A DNA stretch of 64,000 nucleotides from Bacillota bacterium. Its GTDB lineage: Bacteria; Bacillota; Clostridia; Lachnospirales; Lachnospiraceae. The notes below the pieces were generated by a model. That model did no database searches. It was not told where the DNA came from and saw nothing but the letters and a program-made list of their open reading frames with translations. The stretch is taken from contig JAEWAK010000072.1 in the NCBI GenBank assembly GCA_023391695.1, forward strand, positions 1 to 64,000, in the 5' to 3' direction. Numbering within the stretch: the stretch's first letter is position 1; every line of letters starts with the position of its first letter. Below are positions 33,354 to 42,533 of this stretch, one piece after another. A program made the position numbers and the translations under genes.

Positions 33354-34274
33354 ATGATTGAAGCACATACACCTGAAACCAATACGGACAATACTTTTGT
33401 GCGGGAAGTTACCGGAACTTTTGAAAAGGTCGGATATTCTGAAAATTCTTCGGTTCTTCTATGGGTTAACAAGACCAGTTCCAATTACCCTCTGCACTGG
33501 CATTCTTCCGTTGAAATCATTATGCCTCTTACGAATTCCTATTCCGTAATTATGAATAAAGTAAATTTTACCTTACGGGAAGGGGATATTTTAATCATAC
33601 CTCCGGGAGATCTTCATGAACTGAATGCACCGCCTTCCGGTTCCCGGATCATATTATTATTTGATTTTATGTTAATGAGTAAACAAAAAGGGTTTTCCGG
33701 TATTTTACCTTTTTTGACCCAGCCGAATATAATCACCCCCGATAACTCCCCCGATATTTACACGGACGCCTGCAGTCTGCTGATGCAGGCGAAAGATGAA
33801 TATTTAAAAGCCCTCCCTCTTTGGGAAGCCACAATTTATACGCTGGTTATACGTCTCTTTGTACTGATCGGGCGGAACCATATGGATACCAGCAGTATAT
33901 TTCCCTGTTCCGGCATCAATAAGCAGAAAGAATATATCGAAAAAATGAATATGATTTATGACTATATCGACCGTAATTATACAGAGAATATTACGTTAGA
34001 AAAAGTAGCTTTTGCAGCCGGATTTTCCAAGTTTCATTTTTCACGTCTTTTTAAGCAGATGACTTCCACTTCCTTTTATGATTATTTAATACTGCGGAGG
34101 ATCAAGGCCGCCGAAAGCCTGCTGCTCAATCCGGATCTGTCCATTATAGAAATTGCCCTCCAGTCCGGCTTTGCCAGCATATCAACCTTTAACCGGGTAT
34201 TTAAGTCCATAAAGAAATGTACCCCTACGGAATTCAAGGAATTTTACCGCATCCAGAACCATGGGCCCAGGTAA
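33354..34274 (+). CDS. AraC-family transcriptional regulator
   Basis: A 306-residue regulator with an N-terminal cupin-like sugar-sensing domain (about 30-110; LHWHSSVEIIMPL and GDILIIPPGDLHEL). A C-terminal pair of helix-turn-helix motifs covers about 200-300: ITLEKVAFAAGFSKFHFSRLFKQMTSTSFYDYL and IIEIALQSGFASISTFNRVFKSIKKCTPTEFKEF. GAGGGAAA precedes the ATG at 33354. It is divergent from the GH3 gene and the shared promoter region holds three similar sites, one over the GH3 -35, so it most likely activates GH3 in response to a sugar. Confidence 0.92.
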   Translation: MIEAHTPETNTDNTFVREVTGTFEKVGYSENSSVLLWVNKTSSNYPLHWHSSVEIIMPLTNSYSVIMNKVNFTLREGDILIIPPGDLHELNAPPSGSRIILLFDFMLMSKQKGFSGILPFLTQPNIITPDNSPDIYTDACSLLMQAKDEYLKALPLWEATIYTLVIRLFVLIGRNHMDTSSIFPCSGINKQKEYIEKMNMIYDYIDRNYTENITLEKVAFAAGFSKFHFSRLFKQMTSTSFYDYLILRRIKAAESLLLNPDLSIIEIALQSGFASISTFNRVFKSIKKCTPTEFKEFYRIQNHGPR

Positions 34275-34321
34275 ATGGCAAATAGACTTTTATTAATTGT
34301 ACCCGGCAATTCTTTATTTGA

Positions 34322-34370
34322 TAAAAAAACCGCAGCATAAAGCCAGTCCCCTTAACCGGTTTTATGCTGC
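34322..34370 (-). terminator. Distal terminator for the 36.6-34.5 kb genes
   Basis: GCAGCATAAA (34332-34341) pairs with TTTATGCTGC (34361-34370). On the minus strand GGTTTTTTTATC follows. It also lies between convergent AraC and the 34490 gene. Confidence 0.75.
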
Positions 34371-34375
34371 AGTCA

Positions 34376-34414
34376 TTTAAAAAGGACTTTCCGGAATCTT
34401 CCCCGGAAAGTCCT
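34376..34414 (-). terminator. Proximal terminator for the 36.6-34.5 kb genes
   Basis: AGGACTTTCCGG (34383-34394) and CCGGAAAGTCCT (34403-34414) give 12 perfect pairs. On the minus strand TTTTTAAA follows. Confidence 0.8.
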
Positions 34415-34450
34415 AGAGCGTGTTTGAAAAATGCTTGTGCCAGAATGAAT

Positions 34451-34481
34451 GCTCCACTTTGCGGCATGCTGCGTCGCAATT
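34451..34481. repeat. Dispersed intergenic repeat, second family, copy 2
   Basis: Matches 19112-19142 at 25 of 31 positions with only transition differences. It lies just past the stop of the 34490-35293 gene. Confidence 0.5.
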
Positions 34482-34489
34482 CTTAAATC

Positions 34490-35293
34490 TTATTTTAAAT
34501 AGTCAATAAATTCTTTCAGGGAAGTGTCTTTATTCACAGCCTCTTTCAGTTTTGAGTTCACTTCCTTAATAATTTTCTTTATATTGTTTTCCTTCGCCAG
34601 ACTACTGATATAATCATTGAGTTCTTTGTTATTTGAATCGCTATCGATTAGGAAATTCCCGTTTTCGTCCCTTATTACATACATGGAGCTCATCCCGGGT
34701 ACTAAAGTATCAATGTTATATAACTTAATGCTATAAGTTGAAAAAACAACGTAGGTATCCTCTTTTAAGCCGGGTTTTATGTAGATTTTTACATTCTTAT
34801 ATTTCTCTATAACAGCATTCTTTTTAACTGTGGCATTTGCTGTCTGCTTATCCGCAATCTGGTTGTTTTCCGTTTGGTTGTTTTCCGTTTGGTTGTTTTC
34901 CGTTTGGTTTTCTGCCGTTTGTTCCTTATCGGCTCCGCCGTCTTTATCCTCCTTAACGGATATTCCATAATAGGAATTAACTACTTTATTGATTTCAGAC
35001 TTAATTTCATCCTCAGACAGCTCCGTACTTTTTTCATCGACAGTATCACTTTCAGACGTATTTTCTTCGGCGATATCACTTTCAGACGTATTTTCTTCGG
35101 CTTCCAATATGGAATTTGTTTCTTTGTCAGCAGAAATCTCATTTCCGGCCTGTATATTTTCTTTAACCTCGCTGGTGCTGTACTGGTCAATTACCGTTCC
35201 CTCTTTATTGCGGTTATTATTAATAATAACCGCCAGGATCAGGATCAGGGATACAGTTCCGGCAGCAACCAGATATTTTTTCCATTGTTTCAT
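34490..35293 (-). CDS. Membrane-anchored protein with low-complexity repeats, unknown function
   Basis: I do not recognise the family. The 267 residues start with a short basic segment and one membrane helix (about 8-26), so the rest should lie outside the membrane. A highly acidic linker contains the repeat AEENTSESD twice (about 65-84), coded by a tandem of about 30 bp. A Gln/Asn-rich run follows with TENNQ repeated three times (about 130-146), coded by 15-bp tandem units prone to slippage. The C-terminal half looks folded (IYIKPGLKEDTYVVFSTYSIKLYNIDTLVPGMSSMYVIRDENGNFLIDSD). It lies 114 bp downstream of the NlpC/P60 gene and ahead of two terminators, so it probably shares that transcript and acts at the cell wall. 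Confidence 0.7.
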   Translation of the reverse strand: MKQWKKYLVAAGTVSLILILAVIINNNRNKEGTVIDQYSTSEVKENIQAGNEISADKETNSILEAEENTSESDIAEENTSESDTVDEKSTELSEDEIKSEINKVVNSYYGISVKEDKDGGADKEQTAENQTENNQTENNQTENNQIADKQTANATVKKNAVIEKYKNVKIYIKPGLKEDTYVVFSTYSIKLYNIDTLVPGMSSMYVIRDENGNFLIDSDSNNKELNDYISSLAKENNIKKIIKEVNSKLKEAVNKDTSLKEFIDYLK

Positions 35294-35304
35294 TTACATA
35301 CCTT

Positions 35305-35332
35305 CATTCCGCCGCCCACGGCGACACAAAAT
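35305..35332. repeat. GC-rich hairpin repeat before the 35293 gene start
   Basis: CGCCG, loop CCCA, CGGCG, inside the same CATTCCGCCGCCCAC...CACAAAAT block found at 30156-30183. It lies 12-39 nt upstream of the ATG. Confidence 0.6.
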
Positions 35333-35407
35333 TTGCTTTTCTTTTACTCTTTTCCCCTATTTCCATACCTGATTTTATTGTATTTTTAAAAAATTTATTT
35401 TCCTTAT

Positions 35408-36586
35408 TTAATTTAAATAGCTAACTGCTTTGACCGGATTCCTGTAATCATAATTGGCTATCCTGATTCCTACCTCCGGACTGCTTGCACTGATTACCTT
35501 ACCGCCGCCGATATAGAGGGCAACATGGTTGATAGAACCGTTTCTTGAATAGAAGATTAAGTCTCCCGGCTTAACGCTGCTGACGGAAATGGTTCTTCCG
35601 CCGGATGCCTGTGATCTTGAATCCCTGGGAATACCAACGCCGTAATCGGCAAAAACAGACTGGGTAAAACCGGAACAGTCTGCTCCATTGGTCAAACTTG
35701 TTCCTCCCCATCTATAGGGATTGCCTTCAAACTTTAAAGCATAATTTACTATCTTGCTGCGGATAGAGGAAGTACTGGAATCACTTGAACCGGATATGGC
35801 AGTTTTGGAGGATTTGGCAGTACTGCCTGAACTGGAGGAACTGCCTGAATTATTACCGCCGGAGTTACTTTCGCTGACGGAAGTACTAGTGGTCTGTGCC
35901 TGCTCACTTGCCAGTCTGGCCGCTTCTTCCGCTTCCAGTCTTTCCTGCTCCTCTTCTATGGAAATTGCTTCTTCATATACGGTAGATAAGTCTACATAAT
36001 CGGATGACACATATCCGATATCTCCATCAACCGATATTTTAATCCATCCGTCCACTTCTTTTTTCACTTTAAAGTCATCCCCGATGGGAACCAGCGTAAC
36101 TATAGGCGCCTCCGTACTGGCTTTTTCCCTTACCCTTAAAGTAGCCGTATTTACGGTTGCAATTCTGGTGCCGGCTGAATCGGCTACTTTTGCCGCTTCG
36201 GCGCCGGTAACGAGAAATTCTGATTTTATGTATCCGGTAACTGAACCTGATTGTACTTTATACCAGTCACCTTTTTTTGATAAAACAGTTGCGGCTGAAT
36301 CATTGTATAATTTACCAAGAATTTCGCTTTCTTCATTTGGTTCTTTTCTTATATTTACGTAATTGGTTACCTGTGCAAAGGATATATTGGAATATTTTTT
36401 AAACGAATCGGATGATAAATAATCTTCTATTACTTTATTTCCATTTTCAGTATTCTGGTAAAAATCATTCAATAATAAATCTATTCCGGCAACGGGCTTT
36501 TCCGCGGCTTTAGAAACAGCAGTCTTGCCGGCTAAGGCTATTGTTCCTATCATACAATATGTAACAATCTTCTTTACTTTTATCAT
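35408..36586 (-). CDS. Secreted SH3/NlpC-P60 peptidoglycan hydrolase
   Basis: A 392-residue secreted cell-wall endopeptidase. An N-terminal signal peptide (about 1-28) is followed by two bacterial SH3 domains, about 75-130 (VNIRKEPNEESEILGKL) and about 142-200 (LRVREKASTEAPIVTLVPIG). A Ser/Gly-rich linker leads to a C-terminal NlpC/P60 domain (about 278-392). The latter has the catalytic Cys in GADCSGFTQSVF, the His in INHVALYIGGG and the motif GNPYRWGG. GGAGG precedes the ATG at 36586. The family cleaves gamma-D-Glu-diamino-acid bonds in stem peptides. Confidence 0.93.
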   Translation of the reverse strand: MIKVKKIVTYCMIGTIALAGKTAVSKAAEKPVAGIDLLLNDFYQNTENGNKVIEDYLSSDSFKKYSNISFAQVTNYVNIRKEPNEESEILGKLYNDSAATVLSKKGDWYKVQSGSVTGYIKSEFLVTGAEAAKVADSAGTRIATVNTATLRVREKASTEAPIVTLVPIGDDFKVKKEVDGWIKISVDGDIGYVSSDYVDLSTVYEEAISIEEEQERLEAEEAARLASEQAQTTSTSVSESNSGGNNSGSSSSSGSTAKSSKTAISGSSDSSTSSIRSKIVNYALKFEGNPYRWGGTSLTNGADCSGFTQSVFADYGVGIPRDSRSQASGGRTISVSSVKPGDLIFYSRNGSINHVALYIGGGKVISASSPEVGIRIANYDYRNPVKAVSYLN

Positions 36587-36703
36587 TTGAAACCTCCATT
36601 TATAAAGTTTATTACAAAACTGTTAAATATGTTACAAATTTATTTTATGATAAATTTACACAGATTGCACTAGGTATATAATGGAAATTATTCCTGTTGA
36701 TTC

Positions 36704-37783
36704 TTACTTGCTCGTTTTTTCCCATATGGAAACAGCAAAAATAACAAAAAGGAGCATATATCCGCTGAAAAAAACAACGGAATATAAAAAATTATACTGT
36801 ATGAATTGTACTTTATTAAAAAAACAGCCGCTATCAAAACCTGTCAGGATATTCCCTGACAGATTCATGTTTAAACCTGTTTCAAAGGAATTTTTCAGCA
36901 AGCTTCCAAGCATGGTTATATAAAAAACAATGGACAGGCAATTTAATGCCATACCCAAAATAACACCGGGATTTTCATGTACAAGTTCTTTATAATAATA
37001 TTGTTTTGATAATTCCCGTAAGTTTCCGACCCTGCAAGATAACTTGGTTATTCTGTCCCTGAGTTTCAATAATAATAGAAACGCGAATACGGATAACAGG
37101 GTTATTCCGGTTTCTGCCTCCATTTTTCTGACCGCTTCATCAAGATTGATAAAATCATAATCCGTTTCTGTTATACCGGCCTCCTTAAACGTAGTTTTTA
37201 TATACTCCTGCGTAATTCCCCTTTCCGGATCCAAACCGGCCATAAAGGTGTCCGGCTGTTTATCCATAAGGGTTACCGGCATATAAATATTCTTTTCTTC
37301 CGCTCCGTCTCTGATCACACCGGTAATGGTATAGGGTACGTCATCCAGCAGGATTTTTTTACCGGCAATGTGAAAACTCCCAAACATTTCAAAGGCGGCT
37401 GCTTCATTTAAAACCACTGATTTGAGTTTTTGTTCCTGTACGGTCCGGGTAAAAAAACTGCCGCTCGCGAAAGTATAATGCATGACAAAGGGATAAGTAT
37501 AATTTGTTCCTTTTAAAATCACACTATGCCGGATGTTATGTACCTGAATCTGCTTATCCTCATCCACTTCATAGGTAACCAGGAAATTATTCCCGTTAAT
37601 CTGTTCAAGTTTGTCTACATCCGTCCCTGAATCCTTATTTAATTTGGGAGAAACCATTAAAAGTTTTTCATAGCCATTCTGCTTTGTAATCAGGGTTACT
37701 GTTATAAGTAAACCCATTAACAAAGCCATAATTGCTAACAGAACAATCTGAAATTTATTCTTCCGCAAAAAAATCACCTTCAT
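36704..37783 (-). CDS. MacB-like ABC permease without ATPase domain
   Basis: Membrane protein with the MacB topology: a first membrane helix (KFQIVLLAIMALLMGLLI), a large extracytoplasmic MacB_PCD-like domain and three C-terminal helices. Markers in the domain are SVVLNEAAAFEMFGSFHIAGKKILLDDVPYTITGVIRDG. MacB relatives move substrates across the envelope by mechanotransmission, driven by a separate or fused ATPase; neither is present here. The frame is open to a GTG at 37825. I place the start at the ATG at 37783, because longer starts overlap the HlyD gene by up to 71 nt and lack a Shine-Dalgarno. It follows the HlyD-like gene and ends the operon. Confidence 0.75.
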   Translation of the reverse strand: MKVIFLRKNKFQIVLLAIMALLMGLLITVTLITKQNGYEKLLMVSPKLNKDSGTDVDKLEQINGNNFLVTYEVDEDKQIQVHNIRHSVILKGTNYTYPFVMHYTFASGSFFTRTVQEQKLKSVVLNEAAAFEMFGSFHIAGKKILLDDVPYTITGVIRDGAEEKNIYMPVTLMDKQPDTFMAGLDPERGITQEYIKTTFKEAGITETDYDFINLDEAVRKMEAETGITLLSVFAFLLLLKLRDRITKLSCRVGNLRELSKQYYYKELVHENPGVILGMALNCLSIVFYITMLGSLLKNSFETGLNMNLSGNILTGFDSGCFFNKVQFIQYNFLYSVVFFSGYMLLFVIFAVSIWEKTSK

Positions 37784-39167
37784 TTTCAACTTTAATTGTT
37801 TCATCATCAGAAAACGGTTTGTCACTTAGCAAAACTATGGGTTCAAAATAGTCCATTCCTTTCACGATAACCGTATTCTCATTATCCGAATCCCCAATGT
37901 ATACATATACCTTTTCTGCATAATATTCATCCCCCAGCACCCCCTTACGCTTTTTCACCTGATAGATAAAGTAGCCGTCATTATCCTGGTTAACTGCTCC
38001 ATTGGGGACCAGTGTATAGGAAGCCGTACTTTCCTTGCAAAATTCAATCTCAAAGGTTTCTCCTTTTGTTACTTCTTTCGATTGAAAAGTTACCGTAACT
38101 TTTTTTGCATGTTCCTCCGGATTTATTTCAGACACAACACCGTCGGCTGCATGGGAGGTGTTCGTTAGTTCACAGGTGTCACCCACAAGTACAAAGTTAT
38201 TATCCGGTGATATGTCACATTCCAGTTTATATTCACTGCCTGCTCCATAGCTTATTAAAAGCTGGTTTGCGTTTGCATACTGTCCTGCTTTTACAGGTAT
38301 CAGGATAACCGTCCCGTTTTTCGGTGCTTTTACACTCCTTTTTTCATCGAAATCCAATAATGTCCGGTTATAGGCTTCTTCCTGGTTGGTAAGGTTCTTT
38401 AAGTCAAGTTCCTTTGTTTTTAAATCCTGTTCCGAAATTTTCAAATCGTGTTCAAAGCCCTCAATATTATCCCGGTAACCGTTAATTTTCTCCTGATACG
38501 CATCCACTTTTTGCTGAACCGTAATATTCTGGTTTTCATAATCCGTCCGGAGCCCCTGTAAGTCATATTGCAGATTCTTCAGTATATTTACGGCAGCATC
38601 CAATTCGCTTTTTGAAATAATTCCTTCATCATATAAAATATTTTGTTTCTCGCATTCTTCTTCCGCATTTTTAATCTGCTCTTTCAATTTATCCATCTGG
38701 TTCTCAATTTTTTTAAGCTCATTGGTACCTTCCGGTTCCTCTTTTTGGATTTCCTCTTCCAGGTTTGCTATGTTAGTTTCAGTCTTTTCCATTTTCAGTT
38801 TAATTGTTTCCATATCAACCCCTATTTTATTTTTATTAATGTGTATTTCCTTTAATTTTTCCTTTATATCCTCTTCCTCATAACGTAACCGGAACAGTTC
38901 CTGACCTTTCCTGATTTTGTCCCCTTCCCTTACAAGAACCTCATCTATGATTCCGGCCAGTTCGGAATAAATCTCCTCTTCTTCCGCCCAATCTGCAAGG
39001 CCCTCAGCTGTTTCGGATTTATTCAGTTTCCCGTTTACGGGCAGGACCGCAGTTACCGCAGGCAGATTGTAGGAATAGATCGTTTTAGACAGAAACATTA
39101 AAATGATTAAGATAATAAGAAATACAGTGCCAATGGCTTTCATATTCCATTTTCTGTTATTATTCAT
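37755..39167 (-). CDS. HlyD-like membrane-fusion/adaptor protein
   Basis: A 470-residue periplasmic-adaptor-type protein with an N-terminal membrane helix (about 10-32). It has a barrel-sandwich half near 80-115 (SELAGIIDEVLVREGDKIRKGQELFRLRY) and a long coiled-coil hairpin (about 118-275). The returning barrel strand is KAPKNGTVILIPVKAGQYANANQLLISYG near residue 288, and a beta-barrel region lies at the C-terminus. In diderms such adaptors bridge an inner-membrane pump and TolC. In Firmicutes they pair with MacB-like permeases. GAGG precedes the ATG at 39167. It lies between a sugar importer and the MacB-like gene. Confidence 0.88.
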   Translation of the reverse strand: MNNNRKWNMKAIGTVFLIILIILMFLSKTIYSYNLPAVTAVLPVNGKLNKSETAEGLADWAEEEEIYSELAGIIDEVLVREGDKIRKGQELFRLRYEEEDIKEKLKEIHINKNKIGVDMETIKLKMEKTETNIANLEEEIQKEEPEGTNELKKIENQMDKLKEQIKNAEEECEKQNILYDEGIISKSELDAAVNILKNLQYDLQGLRTDYENQNITVQQKVDAYQEKINGYRDNIEGFEHDLKISEQDLKTKELDLKNLTNQEEAYNRTLLDFDEKRSVKAPKNGTVILIPVKAGQYANANQLLISYGAGSEYKLECDISPDNNFVLVGDTCELTNTSHAADGVVSEINPEEHAKKVTVTFQSKEVTKGETFEIEFCKESTASYTLVPNGAVNQDNDGYFIYQVKKRKGVLGDEYYAEKVYVYIGDSDNENTVIVKGMDYFEPIVLLSDKPFSDDETIKVENEGDFFAEE

Positions 39168-39218
39168 AAAATCTACCTCGCTGTTATATAATTCTGACCT
39201 TCCGCCGACTATATGGAA

Positions 39219-40082
39219 TCATTTTATTCCGGATAGTTCAATACCTTTTTCCAGATTTTTTTGCCCTATCAATAAAAACCATAACGGCAGGAACATATAA
39301 ATGCAGGACGCTGCAAATATCATGCCCACCGACCCTTCCGCAATCCTCGATAAATAAATGGACAAGGGTTCCCGGAAGTAGTCTTTGATAAAGATAACGG
39401 CCTGTTCCACTATATTCCAGTATTCGATAAAAACAAGCATGGATAAGGCAGCTATCCCCGATTTCATCTGAGGTACGACGATATAAAAAAACAGGTAAGA
39501 TAAACCTGCTCCGTCGACCGCAGCAGCTTCAAAATATTCTGCCGGCATAGCCTTCATACTTTGCCTTAACAGAAATGTTCCAAAAGGGGAAAAGATCCCC
39601 GGTAATATAATAGCCTGATAGCTGTCCTTAATACCTAGTTTATCTGCAATCACATAGTTTGGCACCAAAACGGCCTGCAGCGGCATAAGCATGACAATGA
39701 TATAGATAAAAAACAGGTATTCTTTATATTTCCACTTCCACATGGTAAAACCGTAGGCCGTCAGTAAGGATACCACCGCATTTCCAACCACCACCGGGAC
39801 TGTGATTTTTATGGAATTCATTAATAATATCATAAATGCCGGCTGGTTAATAAGAATCTCCCGGTATTGCCCGGCCGTCACCTCTTCCGGTATGAGATTC
39901 ATTTCCACAAACTTATTTTCCACACCCGCCAATATATCAAAAAAGGAAAGCTTTGTCGTATAATTCAAACTTATTTCCATTTCAGACATAAAGGAATTGG
40001 TAAAGGTGATCAGTAAAGGGAAGAGAAAGAGACACCCTAATATTATTAAAAAAACATATATACTCATCCGTTTTAATTTCAA
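39219..40082 (-). CDS. CUT1 ABC transporter permease (MalG type), export-linked cluster
   Basis: A 287-residue permease with six membrane segments and the EAA loop EAAAVDGAGLSYLFFYIVVPQMK. The start is a TTG at 40082 that overlaps the stop of the preceding permease as TTGA, with AAGGTG upstream; a later ATG is possible. A large loop after the first helix (about 45-75) is unusual for the family. It pairs with the permease at 40079-40927 and the lipoprotein at 40937-42487. No ATPase lies nearby. Confidence 0.88.
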   Translation of the reverse strand: MKLKRMSIYVFLIILGCLFLFPLLITFTNSFMSEMEISLNYTTKLSFFDILAGVENKFVEMNLIPEEVTAGQYREILINQPAFMILLMNSIKITVPVVVGNAVVSLLTAYGFTMWKWKYKEYLFFIYIIVMLMPLQAVLVPNYVIADKLGIKDSYQAIILPGIFSPFGTFLLRQSMKAMPAEYFEAAAVDGAGLSYLFFYIVVPQMKSGIAALSMLVFIEYWNIVEQAVIFIKDYFREPLSIYLSRIAEGSVGMIFAASCIYMFLPLWFLLIGQKNLEKGIELSGIK

Positions 40083-40927
40083 CCGTTCACCTTCTTTTCC
40101 ATTCGAAGCAAAAACTGTGTCAATATCCCGGTCATAAATACCAAAACACAGGTCGCCGTGGTTAATTTCTGATAATCCAGGGAGCTAAACAGGTTATTCA
40201 TAAAATGCTGCAGCATGTATATGCTTTCATGAGGATAACTTCCTGTTATTAAATAAATCTCTTTAAATACCTTAAAGGAATTGACGATGGACATAATGGT
40301 CACCAGAATGAAAGTCGGAGCCAGATTAAAAAGAGTAATCCCGGTAAACGCCTGTAATGTGTTGGCACCATCTACCTTTGCAGCTTCGTAATATTCTTTG
40401 GGAATGGCACTTAATCCTGCCAGGAATAAGATCATATTATAGCCAAGATTTTTCCAGATGAATATTAATATGATCACATAGAGCACGAGGTTTGTTTCCA
40501 GCCAGCCGGTTTTTTCGAAACCGGCCACAACCAGGAGTTTATTCAGAAATCCATTATAATCAAAAAACATCTTCCAGAAAAATACCATGGAACCGGATGG
40601 AATAACCAGGGGGATTAAAAATAACAAAGTAAAAAATTCTCTGTATTTTGAAGTCTTTTTAATCAGCATTGCGACCGCTAAAGACAGGATGATATTTAAC
40701 GGTATGCATATGCCGATGAAAAGAAACGTATTTTTCAGTCCCGTCAGATATGGCTTATTACGAAATAATCCAATGAAGTTATCAAGACCTGCAAAGCTTC
40801 CGCCAACCGGTTTATCTACAAAAGCATATCCCAAAGAGCTTAAAAAAGGCCAGATGTAAAACAGGATAAATCCAAAAAGCCCCGGAAATATAAATAAAAA
40901 TGCCGTATCATTTCTTTTCCTTTTCAT
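40079..40927 (-). CDS. CUT1 ABC transporter permease (MalF type), export-linked cluster
   Basis: A 282-residue permease with six membrane segments, the conserved WKNLGYNMILFLAGLSAIPKEYYEAAKVDGANTLQAF stretch (EAA loop about 180-200) and N-terminal basic residues. AAGG precedes the ATG at 40927. It is 10 bp downstream of the binding-protein gene and translationally coupled to the next permease. Confidence 0.9.
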   Translation of the reverse strand: MKRKRNDTAFLFIFPGLFGFILFYIWPFLSSLGYAFVDKPVGGSFAGLDNFIGLFRNKPYLTGLKNTFLFIGICIPLNIILSLAVAMLIKKTSKYREFFTLLFLIPLVIPSGSMVFFWKMFFDYNGFLNKLLVVAGFEKTGWLETNLVLYVIILIFIWKNLGYNMILFLAGLSAIPKEYYEAAKVDGANTLQAFTGITLFNLAPTFILVTIMSIVNSFKVFKEIYLITGSYPHESIYMLQHFMNNLFSSLDYQKLTTATCVLVFMTGILTQFLLRMEKKVNG

Positions 40928-40936
40928 AAATAACCT

Positions 40937-42487
40937 TTATTCCTTCAAATAAAGCTCAATCTTGCCCTGTAAGACATCCGCAACTTCTTCGGCGCTTTTG
41001 CTTCCGTCAAAGAAATACCCTGCTTCTTCATACACCATATCATCAATAACGGTATCATGTACCCTGTAAGTAGTAAGCATGTCGGAATACCGGTTCAGTG
41101 CCGTGATATAATTGTTAAGTATTTCTGTCTGCTTTTCATTCAATTCCGTCGTTCCCCGATTATTTTCAGGATCGTACAATTCACCTGTAATCTCCTGTTT
41201 TGCTTTTTCCTCACCTGCTTTTATGTTAACCGGAGTGCCCATTAAGTTTAAGGAGGTCTGCATTTCTTCCCCGGCAAGGAATTTAATGAACTCCCAGGCC
41301 GTTCTTTTATTGCCGGAATTGGAATTCAGTGCATAAGCCTGTGAAATATCAAATGTAATATCATTTTCATTATTTTTGATCATACCTGCAATTTCATCAT
41401 TCTCCGTGAACATGCCGCCATTTCCTGTCATTCTGGTCTGTTTCCTGGTGGTCCTGTCGTCGTTAAATGCAGGAAGGAGCATGGTATTGCTAATTGTTTT
41501 ATATAGATAATTCTGTGAGGAGTTTTGTTTTAATACATCCTCCGGATTTTTCTGCACCTGCTTATCCATATAGCCTTTTTCCTCATAATCTTTTGCGGTT
41601 TTCAAAATATCAGCAAACTGCCCGCCGGTAAAATCAACCGTTTTATTTTCAACATCAATAAATTTGTCGTAGTTCTGATGAAACAGCTGGCCGAACATAG
41701 TCCCTTTCCCCAATGAGCCTCCGGAATAATTAAACATTTTTACAGGACTTTCCGGATTCGCATTATTTTTTTCTTCAAAGGAATTTTGTCCTATTTCAAT
41801 GAGCTGTTCGTAGGTATAGGCACCCTGCGGGTCCAGGCTGCCCTGGCCCGCGCTGTCCAGCAGCGTTTTATCATAGCTTAAAATATCAAAAGTATAATCC
41901 ATAGGAAAAATATATTGACCTCCCTTATAGGTTGCCGCGTTTAGGATGTTTTGGCGGTAATCCTCTTTAGCAAAGGTTTCATCTGCCTCCATATATGCAT
42001 TTAAATCTTCGATCTGTCCGTTCTCAGCGTATTTGTAACAGGGCAGGATATCCATTCCCAGCACATCTGCACCGCCTCCGGTCATAAGTTCGGTATTAAT
42101 CTGGCTGATATAGTCACTTTCACTTTTCGTGTCTTTGTTTTTCGTAATCATTTTCATGCTTTTTCCATCCGCAGTCGTAGAAGATTTAACATCGGGAACA
42201 GCTGAAAATGTACTGATATTGACTTTGGTCCCCGCATATTTTTCTTCAAAAGCTTTGGCCGCTTCCTCCAGATAATTTTTATATATGGTGGAATCATAAC
42301 AGGATACCTGGATTTCTCCCGTGATATCGCCCTCAAGACTTACGGATTCCTGCATTACTTCCTCTGCCCCAGGGGCGCTTTGGTTTTTGGCAGCTTTCGT
42401 ACCGGAATTGGTCTCCTGTGAGCTGCTGCAGGCTGTTGCCGCAAGTACCAGAGACAGTGTTAATATAAGTGCTGAAAATTTTCTCAT
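40937..42487 (-). CDS. ABC transporter substrate-binding lipoprotein, export-linked cluster
   Basis: A 516-residue extracellular solute-binding protein, longer than the usual 420-450 of CUT1 proteins. The lipid-modified Cys20 lies in LAATAC. A Ser/Gln/Lys-rich linker precedes the SBP_bac_1 fold, with GEIQVSCYDSTIYKNYLEEAAKAFEEKYAGTKVNI and NSNSGNKRTAWEFIKFLAGEEMQTSLN near residue 385. GGAGG precedes the ATG at 42487. The promoter region holds 11-bp-period ATGAAG repeats shared with the TolC-like gene. The ligand is unknown; given its neighbours a peptide, antibiotic or cell-wall glycan is as possible as a sugar. Confidence 0.88.
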   Translation of the reverse strand: MRKFSALILTLSLVLAATACSSSQETNSGTKAAKNQSAPGAEEVMQESVSLEGDITGEIQVSCYDSTIYKNYLEEAAKAFEEKYAGTKVNISTFSAVPDVKSSTTADGKSMKMITKNKDTKSESDYISQINTELMTGGGADVLGMDILPCYKYAENGQIEDLNAYMEADETFAKEDYRQNILNAATYKGGQYIFPMDYTFDILSYDKTLLDSAGQGSLDPQGAYTYEQLIEIGQNSFEEKNNANPESPVKMFNYSGGSLGKGTMFGQLFHQNYDKFIDVENKTVDFTGGQFADILKTAKDYEEKGYMDKQVQKNPEDVLKQNSSQNYLYKTISNTMLLPAFNDDRTTRKQTRMTGNGGMFTENDEIAGMIKNNENDITFDISQAYALNSNSGNKRTAWEFIKFLAGEEMQTSLNLMGTPVNIKAGEEKAKQEITGELYDPENNRGTTELNEKQTEILNNYITALNRYSDMLTTYRVHDTVIDDMVYEEAGYFFDGSKSAEEVADVLQGKIELYLKE

Positions 42488-42533
42488 TCTTGGTTCCTCC
42501 TGAAATTTTTATTTTATTTCACTTATGGAGCCA

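Noticed and set aside
34874..35389. Two overlapping plus-strand frames opposite the membrane-anchored protein gene
   Set aside because: They arise from the tandem repeats read on the opposite strand and lack ribosome-binding sites.
19240..42487. Missing ATPases of the two CUT1 importers as evidence of broken operons
   Set aside because: CUT1 operons in Firmicutes commonly lack their own ATPase and share one encoded elsewhere, so absence alone is not a sign of decay.
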